Below are positions 8,377 through 19,014 of a stretch of DNA of 64,000 nt, in pieces. The DNA comes from Ornithodoros turicata (lineage: Eukaryota; Arthropoda; Arachnida; Ixodida; Argasidae). The notes under the pieces are model-generated. The model searched no databases. It saw nothing but the letters and a program-made list of their open reading frames with translations, and was not told the DNA's origin. The DNA lies in NCBI RefSeq assembly GCF_037126465.1, contig NW_026999481.1, forward strand, positions 1 to 64,000, written 5' to 3'. The translations under genes and the position numbers were made by a program. Position 1 is the first letter of the stretch; every line of letters begins with the position of its first letter.

Positions 8377-8859
8377 ATGGATAGATGTTTGTGTGTTCTC
8401 TTCTCCGTTGTGTGGCACACGTTTTTGCTTGTTGTGGTGATCATCGAGCTAACGAAGCTTCCATCCTCTTCCCTTCAGCTTCATCAGGGCAATTGCAGCA
8501 AAGAAGCTGAACTGGAAAAATATGTTTATGTACATTCGTGCCCTTCTGACTTGCTTGTGGTACGCATTTGGAGTGAAAACGGTAAACCGAAGCGTTCTGG
8601 TGTTACCCTAACACGAAACGAAACACGCCAGCTGCAAAAATGCTTAGAGACAGCCAATCTTACAAGGACCTATTACGATAACGAATGCTCAGATGTATGC
8701 TGTTTGTGCTTAGAACGTGAGTTAAAACTTCGCCGCTGCCCAGGCAACATTTACTCTCTTGGCAGAACAATTGGTCGACATCACTCTGGCTATGGAATCT
8801 CACTATCTAAAAGGGCTGTGATCTCACTGTCCTTGTATCTAAATAAAAAAAAAATGTAA
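8377..8859 (+). CDS. Signal-anchored, cysteine-rich small protein
   Basis: This 160-aa protein has a strong hydrophobic N-terminal segment (about residues 4-26), either a signal peptide or a membrane anchor. About ten cysteines follow, including CSDVCCLC, and an N-glycosylation-type site occurs at NLT. It is separated from the packed block by 83 bases and a polyA signal, so it has its own promoter or is acquired cargo. The last codons overlap an AATAAA (8842-8847), so the signal lies inside the coding end. Two or more decayed copies follow downstream. It is not recognised; a secreted or host-interaction role is only inference. Confidence 0.55.
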   Translation: MDRCLCVLFSVVWHTFLLVVVIIELTKLPSSSLQLHQGNCSKEAELEKYVYVHSCPSDLLVVRIWSENGKPKRSGVTLTRNETRQLQKCLETANLTRTYYDNECSDVCCLCLERELKLRRCPGNIYSLGRTIGRHHSGYGISLSKRAVISLSLYLNKKKM

Positions 8860-10095
8860 CTGTTTGCAAACGTTTTCACTTCCTGTGATGGGCTAGGAAA
8901 GCATTCCTTAAATCACAAAGACCTGCATGTCGCCACTGAAAGCGAGAGGCATGAAACCTTGTCGTTCCTCATATTTGCATTTCCATAAATGACTTGCATG
9001 TTCATAGAAAAGCATTATATATATATGTATTGCAAAAGAGGAGGGCAAATCCATGTACTTACCACAGTCTGTCTTTCCAGTCAAACACTCTCACGGAGAA
9101 AAAAAATCTTCATCTGGAATCCCGAGTGGATTAACTTGAAAAAAAAAAGTTTTCCACCTCTTCTCCATTGTATAGCACACATTTTTGCCTTGTTGTCAAG
9201 GAAGATCTCAAACTCTTCCCTTCAACCTCTTCGGAGTAGTTACAGCAAAAGAAGGAAGATGAACTGGAAAATATGTTTTATGTCAAAGCAAAATCAAACG
9301 ATAAAAAAAAACACCGTTTCGCTAAGTTTAAATGCAAAGAAACATGCAGTAACAAGACTGAACATTTCCTAAAGTAGGCTTTCCCCCAATGCACGTAGGA
9401 GTTGGGTGAAGACTAGCTACATCTCACAAATGAAGGTAGACACATTCCTTTCTTTCTGACCTGTTTGCCATTGACGTGCAGGTGAAGTGTTCTGTTGTTA
9501 CCCCGAACCATGAATGAAAGAGAGAAGCTAAAAAATGCTTAGAAGAAGTCGATCTTACAAGCCCAAAATGTGAGATGGCCCTTCAACCTCGTCGGAGTAG
9601 TTACAACAAAGACGAAATGACTAAAAATATTTTTTATGAAGAACCAAAGTCAAAACAATTAAAAAAAAACACTGTTCTCGCTGAATTGAAATGCAAAGAA
9701 ACAAGCAATCCAGCAAGACTGAGCATTTCCTAACGTTGACTTCCCGCAACGCACGTAGAAGTTAGGTGAAGCCGACTTGTAAATTAGCAATGTCCTCCAA
9801 AACATACAACGCAATGCAATGTCCTAAATAAAAAAAAATGTTGTACTGTTTGCAATCGTTTATTTTTCATTTCATCTACTGCGATGATCTAAGAAGGTGC
9901 ACTTTAAAATCACAAAGATTGCATGTCGGCAGCGGGAAGGAATGAACCTCTTTTCTTTTTTTCTTTCACCTACATGCATTCCATAAATGGCTGTGACCTT
10001 GCACGCTCACAGGGGAAGAACTTATAACAAGAGAAAAAAAAAAGCATGTACTCACCTTAGTCTGCTTTTCCAGTCAAACACCCGCACGGAAAAAC
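8860..10095 (+). repeat. Decayed tandem copies of the 8.4-kb gene and its 3' flank
   Basis: The 3' flank at 8842-9150 recurs as 9822-10125 (shared strings TTCCATAAATG, TTTCCAGTCAAACAC and CTGGAAT, and the same AAATAAA start). The start of the 8377 gene recurs at about 9160-9290 and 9570-9640 (CTTCCCTTCA, GAACTGGAAAAATATG-like strings). A part from its middle recurs near 9490-9560. Segments 9225-9430 and 9580-9780 also match each other. None of the copies is open. This is an array of serial duplications at the right end of the element. Confidence 0.65.
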
Positions 10096-10164
10096 CTGAG
10101 CTGGAATGTCAAGTGAATCCACCTGAAAACAATCAAGTGGCATTCACTTGACATTCCAGCTCAG
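10096..10164. repeat. Hairpin-forming inverted repeat
   Basis: Two arms of about 27 bases (10096-10122 and 10137-10164) are complementary apart from one or two bases, and are separated by 14 bases. The arm sequence (CTGAGCTGGAATGTCAAG...) also appears in degraded form near 9115. It sits at the end of the duplicated array and could mark the right border of the mobile element or be a processing hairpin. Confidence 0.6.
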
Positions 10165-11585
10165 TCCGGAAAGCGTTGCGGACGAACCGTCTTATATAGA
10201 AGTCGCTTCGTTTGCCTATGAGAGTGCAGCGTCGACCGTCTCGCCCCAAAGACGTGATGAGGAAAGTGATATTATCGTTTATCCTTGAGAGGTAATTACG
10301 GCTTTACCCGGGCTGGCTCGCTCTGTTCAGAAATCAAAGCAGTCAGCATGGAGGTGGCTGTCATTAGTATACTGCGTCTTTTTTTCTTCTTCTTTTTCCT
10401 GCGGCGCAACATGTATCGCATAGTAATTATTTTTTCCTGTCTTCGAGTTGCAAAGGCGACAACCGTCTAGAGTAAAAAGGTACGACCTTTTATCCAACGA
10501 GTTGTCTTATATGCAAATCTTGCTATTGCAATAACAGCGTGTATCTTCCGAGCGTTTTATTCGACTTGCTCGCGTGCTCATGCAAATCAGCAGAAGAGAT
10601 ATCACAATCTGAGTGGAAACAGCGTGACCTTCAGCCATCCCGTCGTCTAATATGCAAAGCGTCGCTAACACAACAACATCTTAATGGAATACGGAAAAAG
10701 TGATCTTATCATTTCTCGAGAGTTAATCCGTGTCGTACACAAAAACGGATTAATGGGGAGAGGTAGCCTGGTCGACTGCAAGACCAAGCTGTTTAACTGA
10801 AATCTCTACAATGAATATCATGATGTTCCCCCCATGATGCGTCGATGTCGAATTTCGAAAGCGGTAAGCCTTTTGTCGGTTACAACGCCCTTAGCACCCT
10901 GTCCATAATCACTTCTCAATACTAGCTATGCCATATCCTTGCAATTCGCAACGAGTTGTGGCGGGGGGCCGGTGCATTTTTTTTCTTTTTTTCGATCGGT
11001 TGTCGAAGATCAGAGCTGTAGGCCTTTTTTTTTTTTTTTCGGTTACGCTCTTAGTGCTCTGCAGTTTAAGTAATACTGTCTCTTCGCATTTCGAAGGAGT
11101 CGATTGGCTTGATCAACCATTTCCGTTAGGCAGACGATAGCGAGGTGTCCTACTTGTCGACTTTAAAACGTACTAAGAAAAAAAAATATTTGAACACTGT
11201 TGTGCCATGTATGAATCGAGCTATCGTTTTATCTTGCAGGAATCCAATAAACAAAATACAGAAGCCGACACTGAAGATTTTTGTTTAAGTTTAATTTGTA
11301 CAAGCTTTCGCGTGGAGGTCCACGCTTCCTCTGTATTTTGTTTATGAGATCTACAGGACTTGACTCCCCTCTTCGTATACGGCTTTTGCAGGATCGAGTA
11401 AGAATTGTGCAACTATCCATAAAAAATTTATCTTCGTAAATCTTATTATTATTTCTTTTTTACTAAGATCCTTAGATGGATGAACGGTATGGCACATTTC
11501 TGATTTCATAACTAAGCTAATTATTCATTGTTAACGTAGTTTGTTTAAAACAAGAGGTATATCATTCTGATGGAACTACACAATT
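10165..11585. other. Gene-free stretch with short internal repeats
   Basis: No convincing gene. A block around TCTTATATxxAAxTC recurs near 10190, 10500 and 10650, and GTGATxTTATC recurs near 10267 and 10700. A second pair of similar blocks (GTTACxxCxCTTAGxxC) lies at about 10880 and 11040. The small ORFs here contain homopolymers and are judged chance. Confidence 0.4.
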
Positions 11586-12300
11586 AAGATGACATTCAAT
11601 GAGTGCATCCTACAGGCAAGCAAAGGGGTTGGTGCCCCCACGTGGTCAGCCACAACTGGTCAGGTTTAAAATCTGCGAGAGGGTGGAGGTAAACTTATTA
11701 AGAAGTATAACGACAGCTTCGTGGGCTGGTTCAACCGCGTTTGAGAGTAAATTGATGTAGAACTGGTCTGTCATTTTTTATTGTTCTGACTAATCTCCGT
11801 TTGCATGCACCGTTTTTATAAGACTGAGGCGCGTGCCCAGTCTTAGTTATTTACATAGTAGGTGTGCATGCAACCTAATTATAATAAGAAGCGCGTGTTG
11901 CGCGTGCGAGGGACTTGCTGGAGGCTGGCTTACGATATGGGGGCTGGTGCCCACGTGGTTAATTCCTCAGATGACACAGTGAGGTCGGTATCACTCTGAC
12001 GTGGTTTACTCCAACACAGTAGGGCGTGCACCTAATTATAATATTAAGAAAGGCATGTTGCAGGGATGGCTTACCAGATGGAGTCGTGAAAGTGGGCTGG
12101 TGCCCACGTGGTTAATTCCTCAGATGATACAGTGAGGTCGGTATCTGTGGGCTGGCGCTCACATGGTTTAGCCCTAATTAACATTCGCAAGAGCGGGATG
12201 GGGCGGGGACGGGGGCGGTCTTGTTTGTTGATGCTAAATACGCTAGCTAGCGTATCTAGCAATTGTTTTGCTAGATAGGCACTGCTAGATACACTACATT
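11586..12300. repeat. Imperfect tandem repeats of about 150 bp
   Basis: The block GCTGGTGCCCACGTGGTTAA plus CCTCAGATGAxACAGTGAGGTCGG occurs at about 11943-11992 and 12096-12145. Weaker versions occur near 11630 and 12152. The intervening CCTAATTATAAT plus AAGxxxGTGTTGC block occurs at 11873 and 12031. These are two to four decayed units of a minisatellite or repeated element. Confidence 0.6.
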
Positions 12301-12354
12301 TCTAGACTACTAAGGCCTCTTTACTTCACATGTGGGGCCCAGATTTAAGACATT

Positions 12355-12950
12355 GCCATAACTACGCTGAAGAGAAGCGAGCCTGCCCACTTCCCTGTGG
12401 TACCCTGTACTCTGATGTAACGGGTGCGGGATCCCAACCAGGTGTCGCAATAATCATGGTCCTACCGCGAAGGACATCTGTGACCCGAGGCTTTCCCCCT
12501 TCATGGCCAGAAAAAAAAGGAAAAAAGACACAAGTAATCATATAGAGAATGAAGATTCGACAGACTGTATCATACGCCCGTTTCACGTCGAGGAATAAAA
12601 TCCACCATTATTCTTTCCTGTGCTGTGGACAGAATCTAGTGCCGAGCGATGCCGACGGAAACCAGACATTTCTTGGCGGAAGAAAGATCTCTTCTCGAGC
12701 CACCATTCGAGTCTGTCGCTCCAAGAGGTTTCCGACACAACTAGGTCAGGCCCAGTGGCCTAAATGGGGACAATTGCGAATGTACCTTGTCTGGCTTCGG
12801 CAAGGGAACAACGCGTGCGCATTTCCAGGCTTCTGGGCAATTTGTCTTCCCTCCAGGATGCATTCAATGCTGTAATAGAAACACCCGTGACTGCACGTCC
12901 AGGTTACGGAGCACGAGATATGATATGTCGATACTGAAACACTAGTTTGG
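12355..12950 (-). mobile_element. LINE reverse-transcriptase fossil
   Basis: Read on the minus strand in shifting frames, the region shows the order of a non-LTR reverse transcriptase. There is a degenerate segment with RLEWWLEKRSFF, then ALDSV, then LDVKRAYDTVCR at about 12555-12590, and finally VPQGS followed by an LLFSVVMA-like string at about 12355-12405. Stops and frameshifts are frequent, so it is dead. The style resembles R1/I/Jockey-type LINEs; the exact clade is not decided. Confidence 0.7.
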
Positions 12951-13590
12951 TACTCAAAATACGTACACAATAATACAACTCTGCCTGGCTACAACGCGCC
13001 ATCAACTTTATCTTCATCTCCCTCTTTCTCTATGCTGACAGTTTAACGTATCAGAGAGCGCCTCGTAGCGGGCAAAAGTTTCGTATTTTTTGTCTGTTTA
13101 TCTTGTTCGGTCCACCCTGCTTAGTAGTGATGGCCTTGTCAGTACATACTTTAAATTATCAGAGTAGAACAGAAAGTAAACACAATTTGCAAACGAAGAA
13201 CGTTGTTGCAATAATGATTGACAGCTATATTTAGTCGCCACCTTCGGGCAGAAATAAACTTTCAAGGGAGATGACCGCGTCTCTCAAAAAAGGATGCACA
13301 GAAACCACATGCACGACGTGCAGCTGATACTCGAGGATGTATTCGATAGCCTAAAATCTCACAAATCGCAATGCTACATACTTGTATCCGAAGCACATTG
13401 AGGCACCATCATACCGTGTGTTACTAACACACGCCCTGTCCTAACCCAGCATTCGAGTCGAGCAATAACACATTTTCCTCGTAATTACGTTCTCATAATT
13501 CAGTTGAACTGTCGCTCACCCAAAACGTGAAGTTCCGAACCACCGTTTCACCAAAGATGAGAAGGGTATACCGCTTTGGATTTCACTGTC
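12951..13590. other. Gene-free stretch
   Basis: I see no gene, clear repeat or RNA structure here. Confidence 0.4.
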
Positions 13591-13597
13591 CAAGTTA

Positions 13598-14047
13598 CCC
13601 CTTCAACCTGTCTCGTCTCGCTGACACCCTCGATCTACGGTGAGTCGCCTGCTCTCGTTTCTGACTGCATTGATCTACGGCCGTCTGCCGTCGCCCGACG
13701 CGGTGCCCAGCATGATGCACCTTCATTATCGACGGGTCGTGTCCCGCATTCCGGGAGCTTTCCACGGCCTCCGCAGAGAACTGCACATTTGCCGCAACGT
13801 CGAGGGATACCTGCCAGCAGCCGTGAACCTCCTGAGTGACGTCCTGCAGGACAATCTGTGCCTGCAGGACGAATGTATCGACTTTGTGAGGTACTTCATC
13901 TTCCATCACCACCGACGCCTCACGGCTGACGAGTCCATTCGCCTCATTCGTTCCATCTCCCATGCCGTGCTTTCGTACAACAATACCTCGCTCGCCATGC
14001 CTATGGACCTCATTGAGGTCCTCATTAGACACCTCCACGCACTGTGA
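13598..14047 (+). CDS. Orphan ORF, possible exon
   Basis: An open frame runs from before 13640 to a TGA at 14045-14047. The first in-frame ATGs are at 13712-13717 (MMHLHYRRV), giving about 111 aa. GC at third positions is high compared with the surrounding AT-rich DNA, and the peptide has balanced amphipathic segments (LPAAVNLLSDVLQ, ESIRLIRSISHAVL). A GGTGAGTC splice-donor-like string lies at 13638. The opposite strand is also open over the same span, so chance openness in GC-rich DNA is possible. I do not recognise the protein. It could be an exon, a retrocopy, or noise. Confidence 0.3.
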
Positions 14048-15710
14048 GGGCTTCTGAATTCCTTTTTGTGACTTCGACCTTCTGTATGTCCCCGGACCCC
14101 ATCACGACCTCGGATTCATTGGCTCCCAACAACTGCGGCATTCAACCTCACCTCCCCGTGGTGGGAGCTGGTAACGGGTTCGAAGCCCAAAGCGAACCCG
14201 GCCCACGAGGCTCTGAACGCCGCCACCAAACGCAAAAATGTCATCATCTACCTAGTATTTGTATTTGTAGGAAAGTATTTGTGCATCTACACTAGTACCG
14301 ATAAAGTCACCTGCATACGTCTACTTTGCCAGCAGCATCTTGTATTTCAACATATTGCAACAGTGGAATCCAAGGCCCTCTACACAAGCTCCGCGTGGTC
14401 TGGCATCCAAAGTTGCATCTTCGCCTGCCACGTTAGAGCAGGAAATGGAACGTCTTGCCGCCTGCGCAAATATTATAAAAGAATACTCTGCGCAAGCGGA
14501 TTGGGCCGTGGGCCAGAGAAAGTTGTCATCAAAAAGTGAAAACCGTCGAACTCATGGAAGTCATCATCTACATTCAGAAGGCTCATGAAATATTCCTCTC
14601 GTCTACACAGTCGCTGGAGATTCAGACACAAAACTGAGACCAAAAGAACGCTATCTCCTCTGTCACTTCAGAAGACATGGCGGAGCGCGGAAATAAGATT
14701 TTGTTATACGCTTCGCAGTTGGGCAGTGAATGTGACAATGATGTCAGTGCAGTCCATGTCGTGGAACGAATGGTGAGGCCAAAGAGTATGCCCAGGAGAG
14801 TTTCATCTGCAAGGACATGTCCTGGAATAGAGATCAATAAGACGTTGCGGCAGACACCCTAGGCGAAATATGCAAAGAAAAAAAGGACGGCGAGATCCAC
14901 GAACGCACCCAGGATTCTTTCATCTGTAAAACCTCCAAAATATGCACCTTATCGTTTGAGCCAATCACTCTGCTGTAATGGCGAAGAAAATGTCAGCGCA
15001 GTCCATGTCGTGGAACGAATAGTGAGGCCAAAGAGTATATACCCAGGAGAATTTCATCTGGGGTTAATTTACCAAGCACCCAAGTAGTACCCATACCGTA
15101 CCTTAAGTACCGTTCTGGCTACGTTCTAGTCGATTTCGAAACTATGGTGTCACGTTATTCTTCGGGCGTTGAAAACCTCAAAATCGTGGCGAAGTTTAAT
15201 TGTGACTCCATCGAATGCATAACAAGAGAAGACGGCGGATAGTGAGAGTGAGCCGGAATTCGTTGCCTGGAAGAACGAGAAAACGTCACTCGCTAAGGAC
15301 CAATAAGCGTGCGTCAGGTCCAGTTAGTCACGTTTTCGTGCAAGTGCCGCCACTGGGGGCGTTAAGTTGGTGCTCCGGGAACAGTTCATTCGGTCCGGGG
15401 ATCACTTAACAGCACCTCGTGGAAGGTCCGTGGAGTTGCTCGCATAGGCGACGCCGGAGCGTTGAACAGAAACTTTTTCGGGTTAGGCGCTAACCGCATG
15501 GAGCGTATTTTACAACCGAAATGGGCCCACGTTGCCTTTGCCGAACCGCGCGGAACGTGAGCAGAGCTCTTCAAACCGCATGCGACGGAGTCTCGGCCCG
15601 CGTGGTTGGCATGGTGACGGGTCGGCTGCCTGCTGTGAACGCTGCAGCGACATATGTAAGTACAGACTAGTTACATTGGAGCTATCCTGATGAAAACACG
15701 CAATGTCATT
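14048..15710. repeat. Non-coding stretch containing a 70-base direct repeat
   Basis: A block of about 70 bases (start CAGTGCAGTCCATGTCGTGG) occurs at about 14743-14808 and again at 14994-15061 with few differences. No gene is supported; the short ORFs across it are inconsistent between copies. Confidence 0.5.
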
Positions 15711-15714
15711 TGCA

Positions 15715-16325
15715 AAGTTCGAGGTAACTCGTTACTGTAACTAAGTTCCCTTTTTTGGTAACTTGTAACTTAACTCGTTACTTTTGCGCCATGGTAACTT
15801 TCAGAGGAACTCGTTTCTTTTTCAGATAACTTTGCTAAAGTAACTGAAGCTAAGCTCCAAATTACTTTTAATTCGTTTTTCACTCACGTCCACATATTTT
15901 CTAGACTTTCTTGCTTTCTCTCCGGTTCTTTCATGGCATTTTGTACCACAAAACGTGATATTCAATCAATGACAGTATTCTATTCAGCAAATAAGAATCG
16001 CTGCCATTGAAATGAAGCTGAACCATTGTGCGCCCACAGGGAGTAAGATGTAAAGGGCTCGAACTGTTGGACATAAACGAAAACAATATAAGCGTGTTGC
16101 ACTCCTCTGCAGGCAATTAAAGGTCGAACTCCACTGCTCACGCGCGCTGCACCTGTATAGTGCTTTTTTGTGTCCGAAGTAACTTAAAAGTAACTAGTTC
16201 TTTATTCTAAGTAACTCCGTAACTGCGAGTTACATTTCAAGCTGAAGAACTTCATTATTAACTTAGTTACATTTTTCACACGGTAACTTAACTTGTAACG
16301 AGTTCTTTTTGACGGGTAACTTCCC
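15715..16325. mobile_element. TAACTT-rich palindromic MITE
   Basis: Both ends carry dense inverted copies of the motif GTAACTxGTAACTTAACTCG: about 15719-15860 in one orientation and about 16180-16325 in the other. The middle is unique. This fits a non-autonomous DNA transposon with repeat-filled terminal inverted repeats. The exact target duplication is not resolved. Confidence 0.6.
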
Positions 16326-16429
16326 AATCTATGGTCATTTGTTTCGACTTTCGTGTACGTCTTCTTTTGTGCACCCACGCGTCCCCGAGGCGCTTTTGGC
16401 TTCGCCTTGTTCCAGCTGGTCATGTTCCT

Positions 16430-16646
16430 TGTTGCTGTTCATGCTGCTTGTCGTTCGCTTTGCTTCGCGATATTAGGCAATTACGGCAACATAATCAGAC
16501 TGAGTATACATGACCGTGGCGATAATGTTCTGGAAGCAGCAGCGATGAAATATGACAGCCAGCTCCAGTCACATTCCAATTTCAGTCACATACAAATTCC
16601 CGAGACGTCAAACTGGGACTCAAGTAATCAGTCATCGTTACCATGA
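16430..16646 (+). CDS. Possible small ORF or terminal exon
   Basis: The frame encodes a hydrophobic start (LVMFLVAVHAACRSLCFAIL) followed by a polar tail ending at 16646. An AATAAA follows at about 16679. Upstream C/T-rich stretches ending in CAG or TAG could act as splice acceptors. There is no recognised domain; this is weak support for a real exon. Confidence 0.15.
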
Positions 16647-16689
16647 AGAAAGGCGACACACACACGAAGCGTACTGACAATAAATTTGA

Positions 16690-16724
16690 TTGAGTCATAT
16701 ATATACATATATATATATATATTG
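16690..16724. repeat. TA-rich microsatellite
   Basis: A run of TATATA units with one interruption. Confidence 0.8.
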
Positions 16725-17408
16725 TTTGAAAACTCGCTAAATTTGTATTTGTCGATTACGATTCAATACGTGTAAATACATTTGCTTAAGCACGTAAATA
16801 CACTTACGAGTTCATCCGCGAGTTTTGCCCAGAATAAATGATTCGTCACGTCATTGTACTCGTCCATCTCCACGTTCCGAGCGTTCAACATCGTACACGC
16901 ACATCCAGTGTATTGCTTCATAGACGAAAGCGTGCTTGCGAACGCAATGCATCCTGGACAGGTCCTGGTCGCATGTCACAGCAAACGTCAATGCACACGT
17001 GACCTTAAAGATGGCGGCGCCCGTGATCGGCGACCAAACCGCTTATAAACAATACGGTTCTGCGCAACGTTTTGGATATCTTTCGATCACAGTAATTATT
17101 TTTATCCGATAATCTCGCAGTAAAACGTGCAATTTTGCACATAAGGCCTCGCACTGTTGACGACTTCCAAAGATGGTGGTGACAACCGCGCGTTAAGACT
17201 CACTGAGCCGATGCGATGAAATGGGTTACCATATGTTGCGGAAGAAGCACCGCATAGTTAACGCTGGCAAAATACGTTCATCTCTTGGCTTTATGATGAC
17301 GGAAAGATGTCGGTAAGCGGCAAAACGACAAGTGAACAAAGTCACATGACCTCAAAATGACGTTTCCTATGACGTGCGACCAGGACAACATGGCAGTTTT
17401 GCCGGAAG

Positions 17409-18242
17409 CATAGGCGCCGACTGCGGAGAGGCGCGAGGGCCCTTGCCCCCCCGGGAAGTCCCGCTAAGAGGCTGACACCAACCTTTGGGGCTCGGCGCGC
17501 CCGGGTCAAAAGAGCGAAGAGGCACCAACCCAAAAACGCATCTTGCAATTTGTAAAATATTTATCCACCCACCATACTCATTATCACAGTAGAAGGTGAG
17601 GCGAAGAAACACAGAGGATGACACAACACATAGCATGAATTTCGCCCAAAGCAATCAGATCAATGATACGAAGCAGTCGAAAAGGTGCCAGCAGCTGCCA
17701 GTGAGGTGTAACGGTAGGATCTTCGGAAAGCATTTTCGCCTGGGAGCGGATTCAAGTCCCGCTGCTCCATTTCATTGACAATATTCATTATATTGCGCGC
17801 ATTTCGGGTCAAACACCGAGGATTCAATACATTTTGTTCTTTTTGCACTCAGTTTTCAAAAGCGTAATGCCTTCAGTTGTGCACATGTTCACTGTTTACG
17901 TTCTCTCCATTTTTTATTTTGTTTTGCTTTTTCTGTTCTTCCTTCCTCTTATTTCTATACCAGTTCTGCATACATCATAGGATCCTGCCAGAGTGTGTGA
18001 TTCTTCAGCTTTAGTTTTGTGCTCTTCATTTTTCTTTTCCTTTTCTTTCCTTCTTTTTGTTTTCTTATTTTCTTTGCCTCTTTTGACTTCCCCCTTTCAC
18101 TTTTTTTAATAACAAGCCGACATCCATCTGGCTTACCTTTCCTTTCTTTTTTTTTTCTTAGTAAACATATCACCCCCACCAGAGTACTTACTTCACGGTG
18201 CGCCCTTGCCCCCTCCGGTAAAATGAAAACTCTCCGCCTCTG
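17409..18242. mobile_element. hAT-type non-autonomous element, copy 1
   Basis: It begins CATAGGCGCCGA and ends with the complement of a CAGAGGCGGAGA-type end. It is flanked by an 8-bp target duplication with one mismatch (GCCGGAAG 17401-17408, GCCAGAAG 18243-18250). An 8-bp duplication and this type of end are hallmarks of hAT transposons. A second copy at 44973-45848 matches along its length. There is no transposase. It carries an internal tRNA-like segment (17699-17768) and a T/C-rich 3' half. Confidence 0.8.
17699..17768 (+). ncRNA. tRNA-like segment inside the hAT-type element
   Basis: It contains an A-box-like string (GTGTAACGGTAGG, 17706-17718) and a B-box-like string (GGATTCAAGTCCC, 17748-17760) at tRNA-like spacing. 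The matching 3' end is CGCTGCTCC. I could not draw a clean cloverleaf, so it is tRNA-derived rather than a working tRNA gene. Confidence 0.45.
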
Positions 18243-18250
18243 GCCAGAAG

Positions 18251-19010
18251 CAACCGCTTGAGGGTAGTTACAACAATGGCGGGTTTGTGTCACCCTGTGA
18301 TCGTACACTACGAATCGAGCAGCCATGTTTTCTGTTTATGTGCCGTGCTCGACGTCTTGGAGTAAGGAAACACAAGGAGCGGCTCCAGACCAGGGCCGTA
18401 TATTAAAAGGGAGTCTGGTCATTAATGGGTCATGCCTATATTTGGAGCTCCACCCTGTTTTTCAGCTGTCCGACCAATAAGGCCTTGAAATATGGGGCGC
18501 TATCAATCAACCTATCCTCACTATTTCTCCCTGTATTCAACATGGGCAGCGCCATTTCGGGTGGCAAATGGATACCTCTTGCAATCTGAGTCATTCCAGC
18601 TCAATCGTCCCAGCCGCGTGGCTCGACCATGGCGAATTTCGGAGAAATAAAATTATAATGTTGCCATTGATGGGAACATGAACCACACAAAGTATTTTTT
18701 TCCCGGAAGCGCGTTGGATGGCCGCTAGGGGGCTTTGAACTCCCGCACAAAGCAGTAAACCAGGGCGCGCGTGAGCGCGCACTGTGCGAGTGCGGCTTCA
18801 CATTGATAAAAAATTCAAACGGGACTGTCTTCACAAAGCCTGGTACTAGCTCTGCACCGGTCGAAACCCGTCAGCCGCGGAGCATTCGCATGGGAGCGTT
18901 CGGTGAAATATCCTCTGAATCCACTGACTTTGGATTTTTTTCCGGACTAACTATTAAGGAAACTTCCAACAACTAATGTTCAACAAGCTCAAACCTGTCC
19001 CAGTAATGCG
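18251..19010. other. Gene-free stretch
   Basis: No gene or clear repeat was recognised. Confidence 0.35.
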
Positions 19011-19014
19011 CAGA

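Noticed and set aside
10928..11140. 70-aa ORF with Phe runs
   Set aside because: The runs are poly-T tracts in non-coding DNA.
18019..18326. Lys-rich and Phe-rich ORFs at 18 kb and their counterparts at 45.5-45.9 kb
   Set aside because: They come from the T/C-rich 3' half of the hAT-type element and are not conserved as frames between copies.
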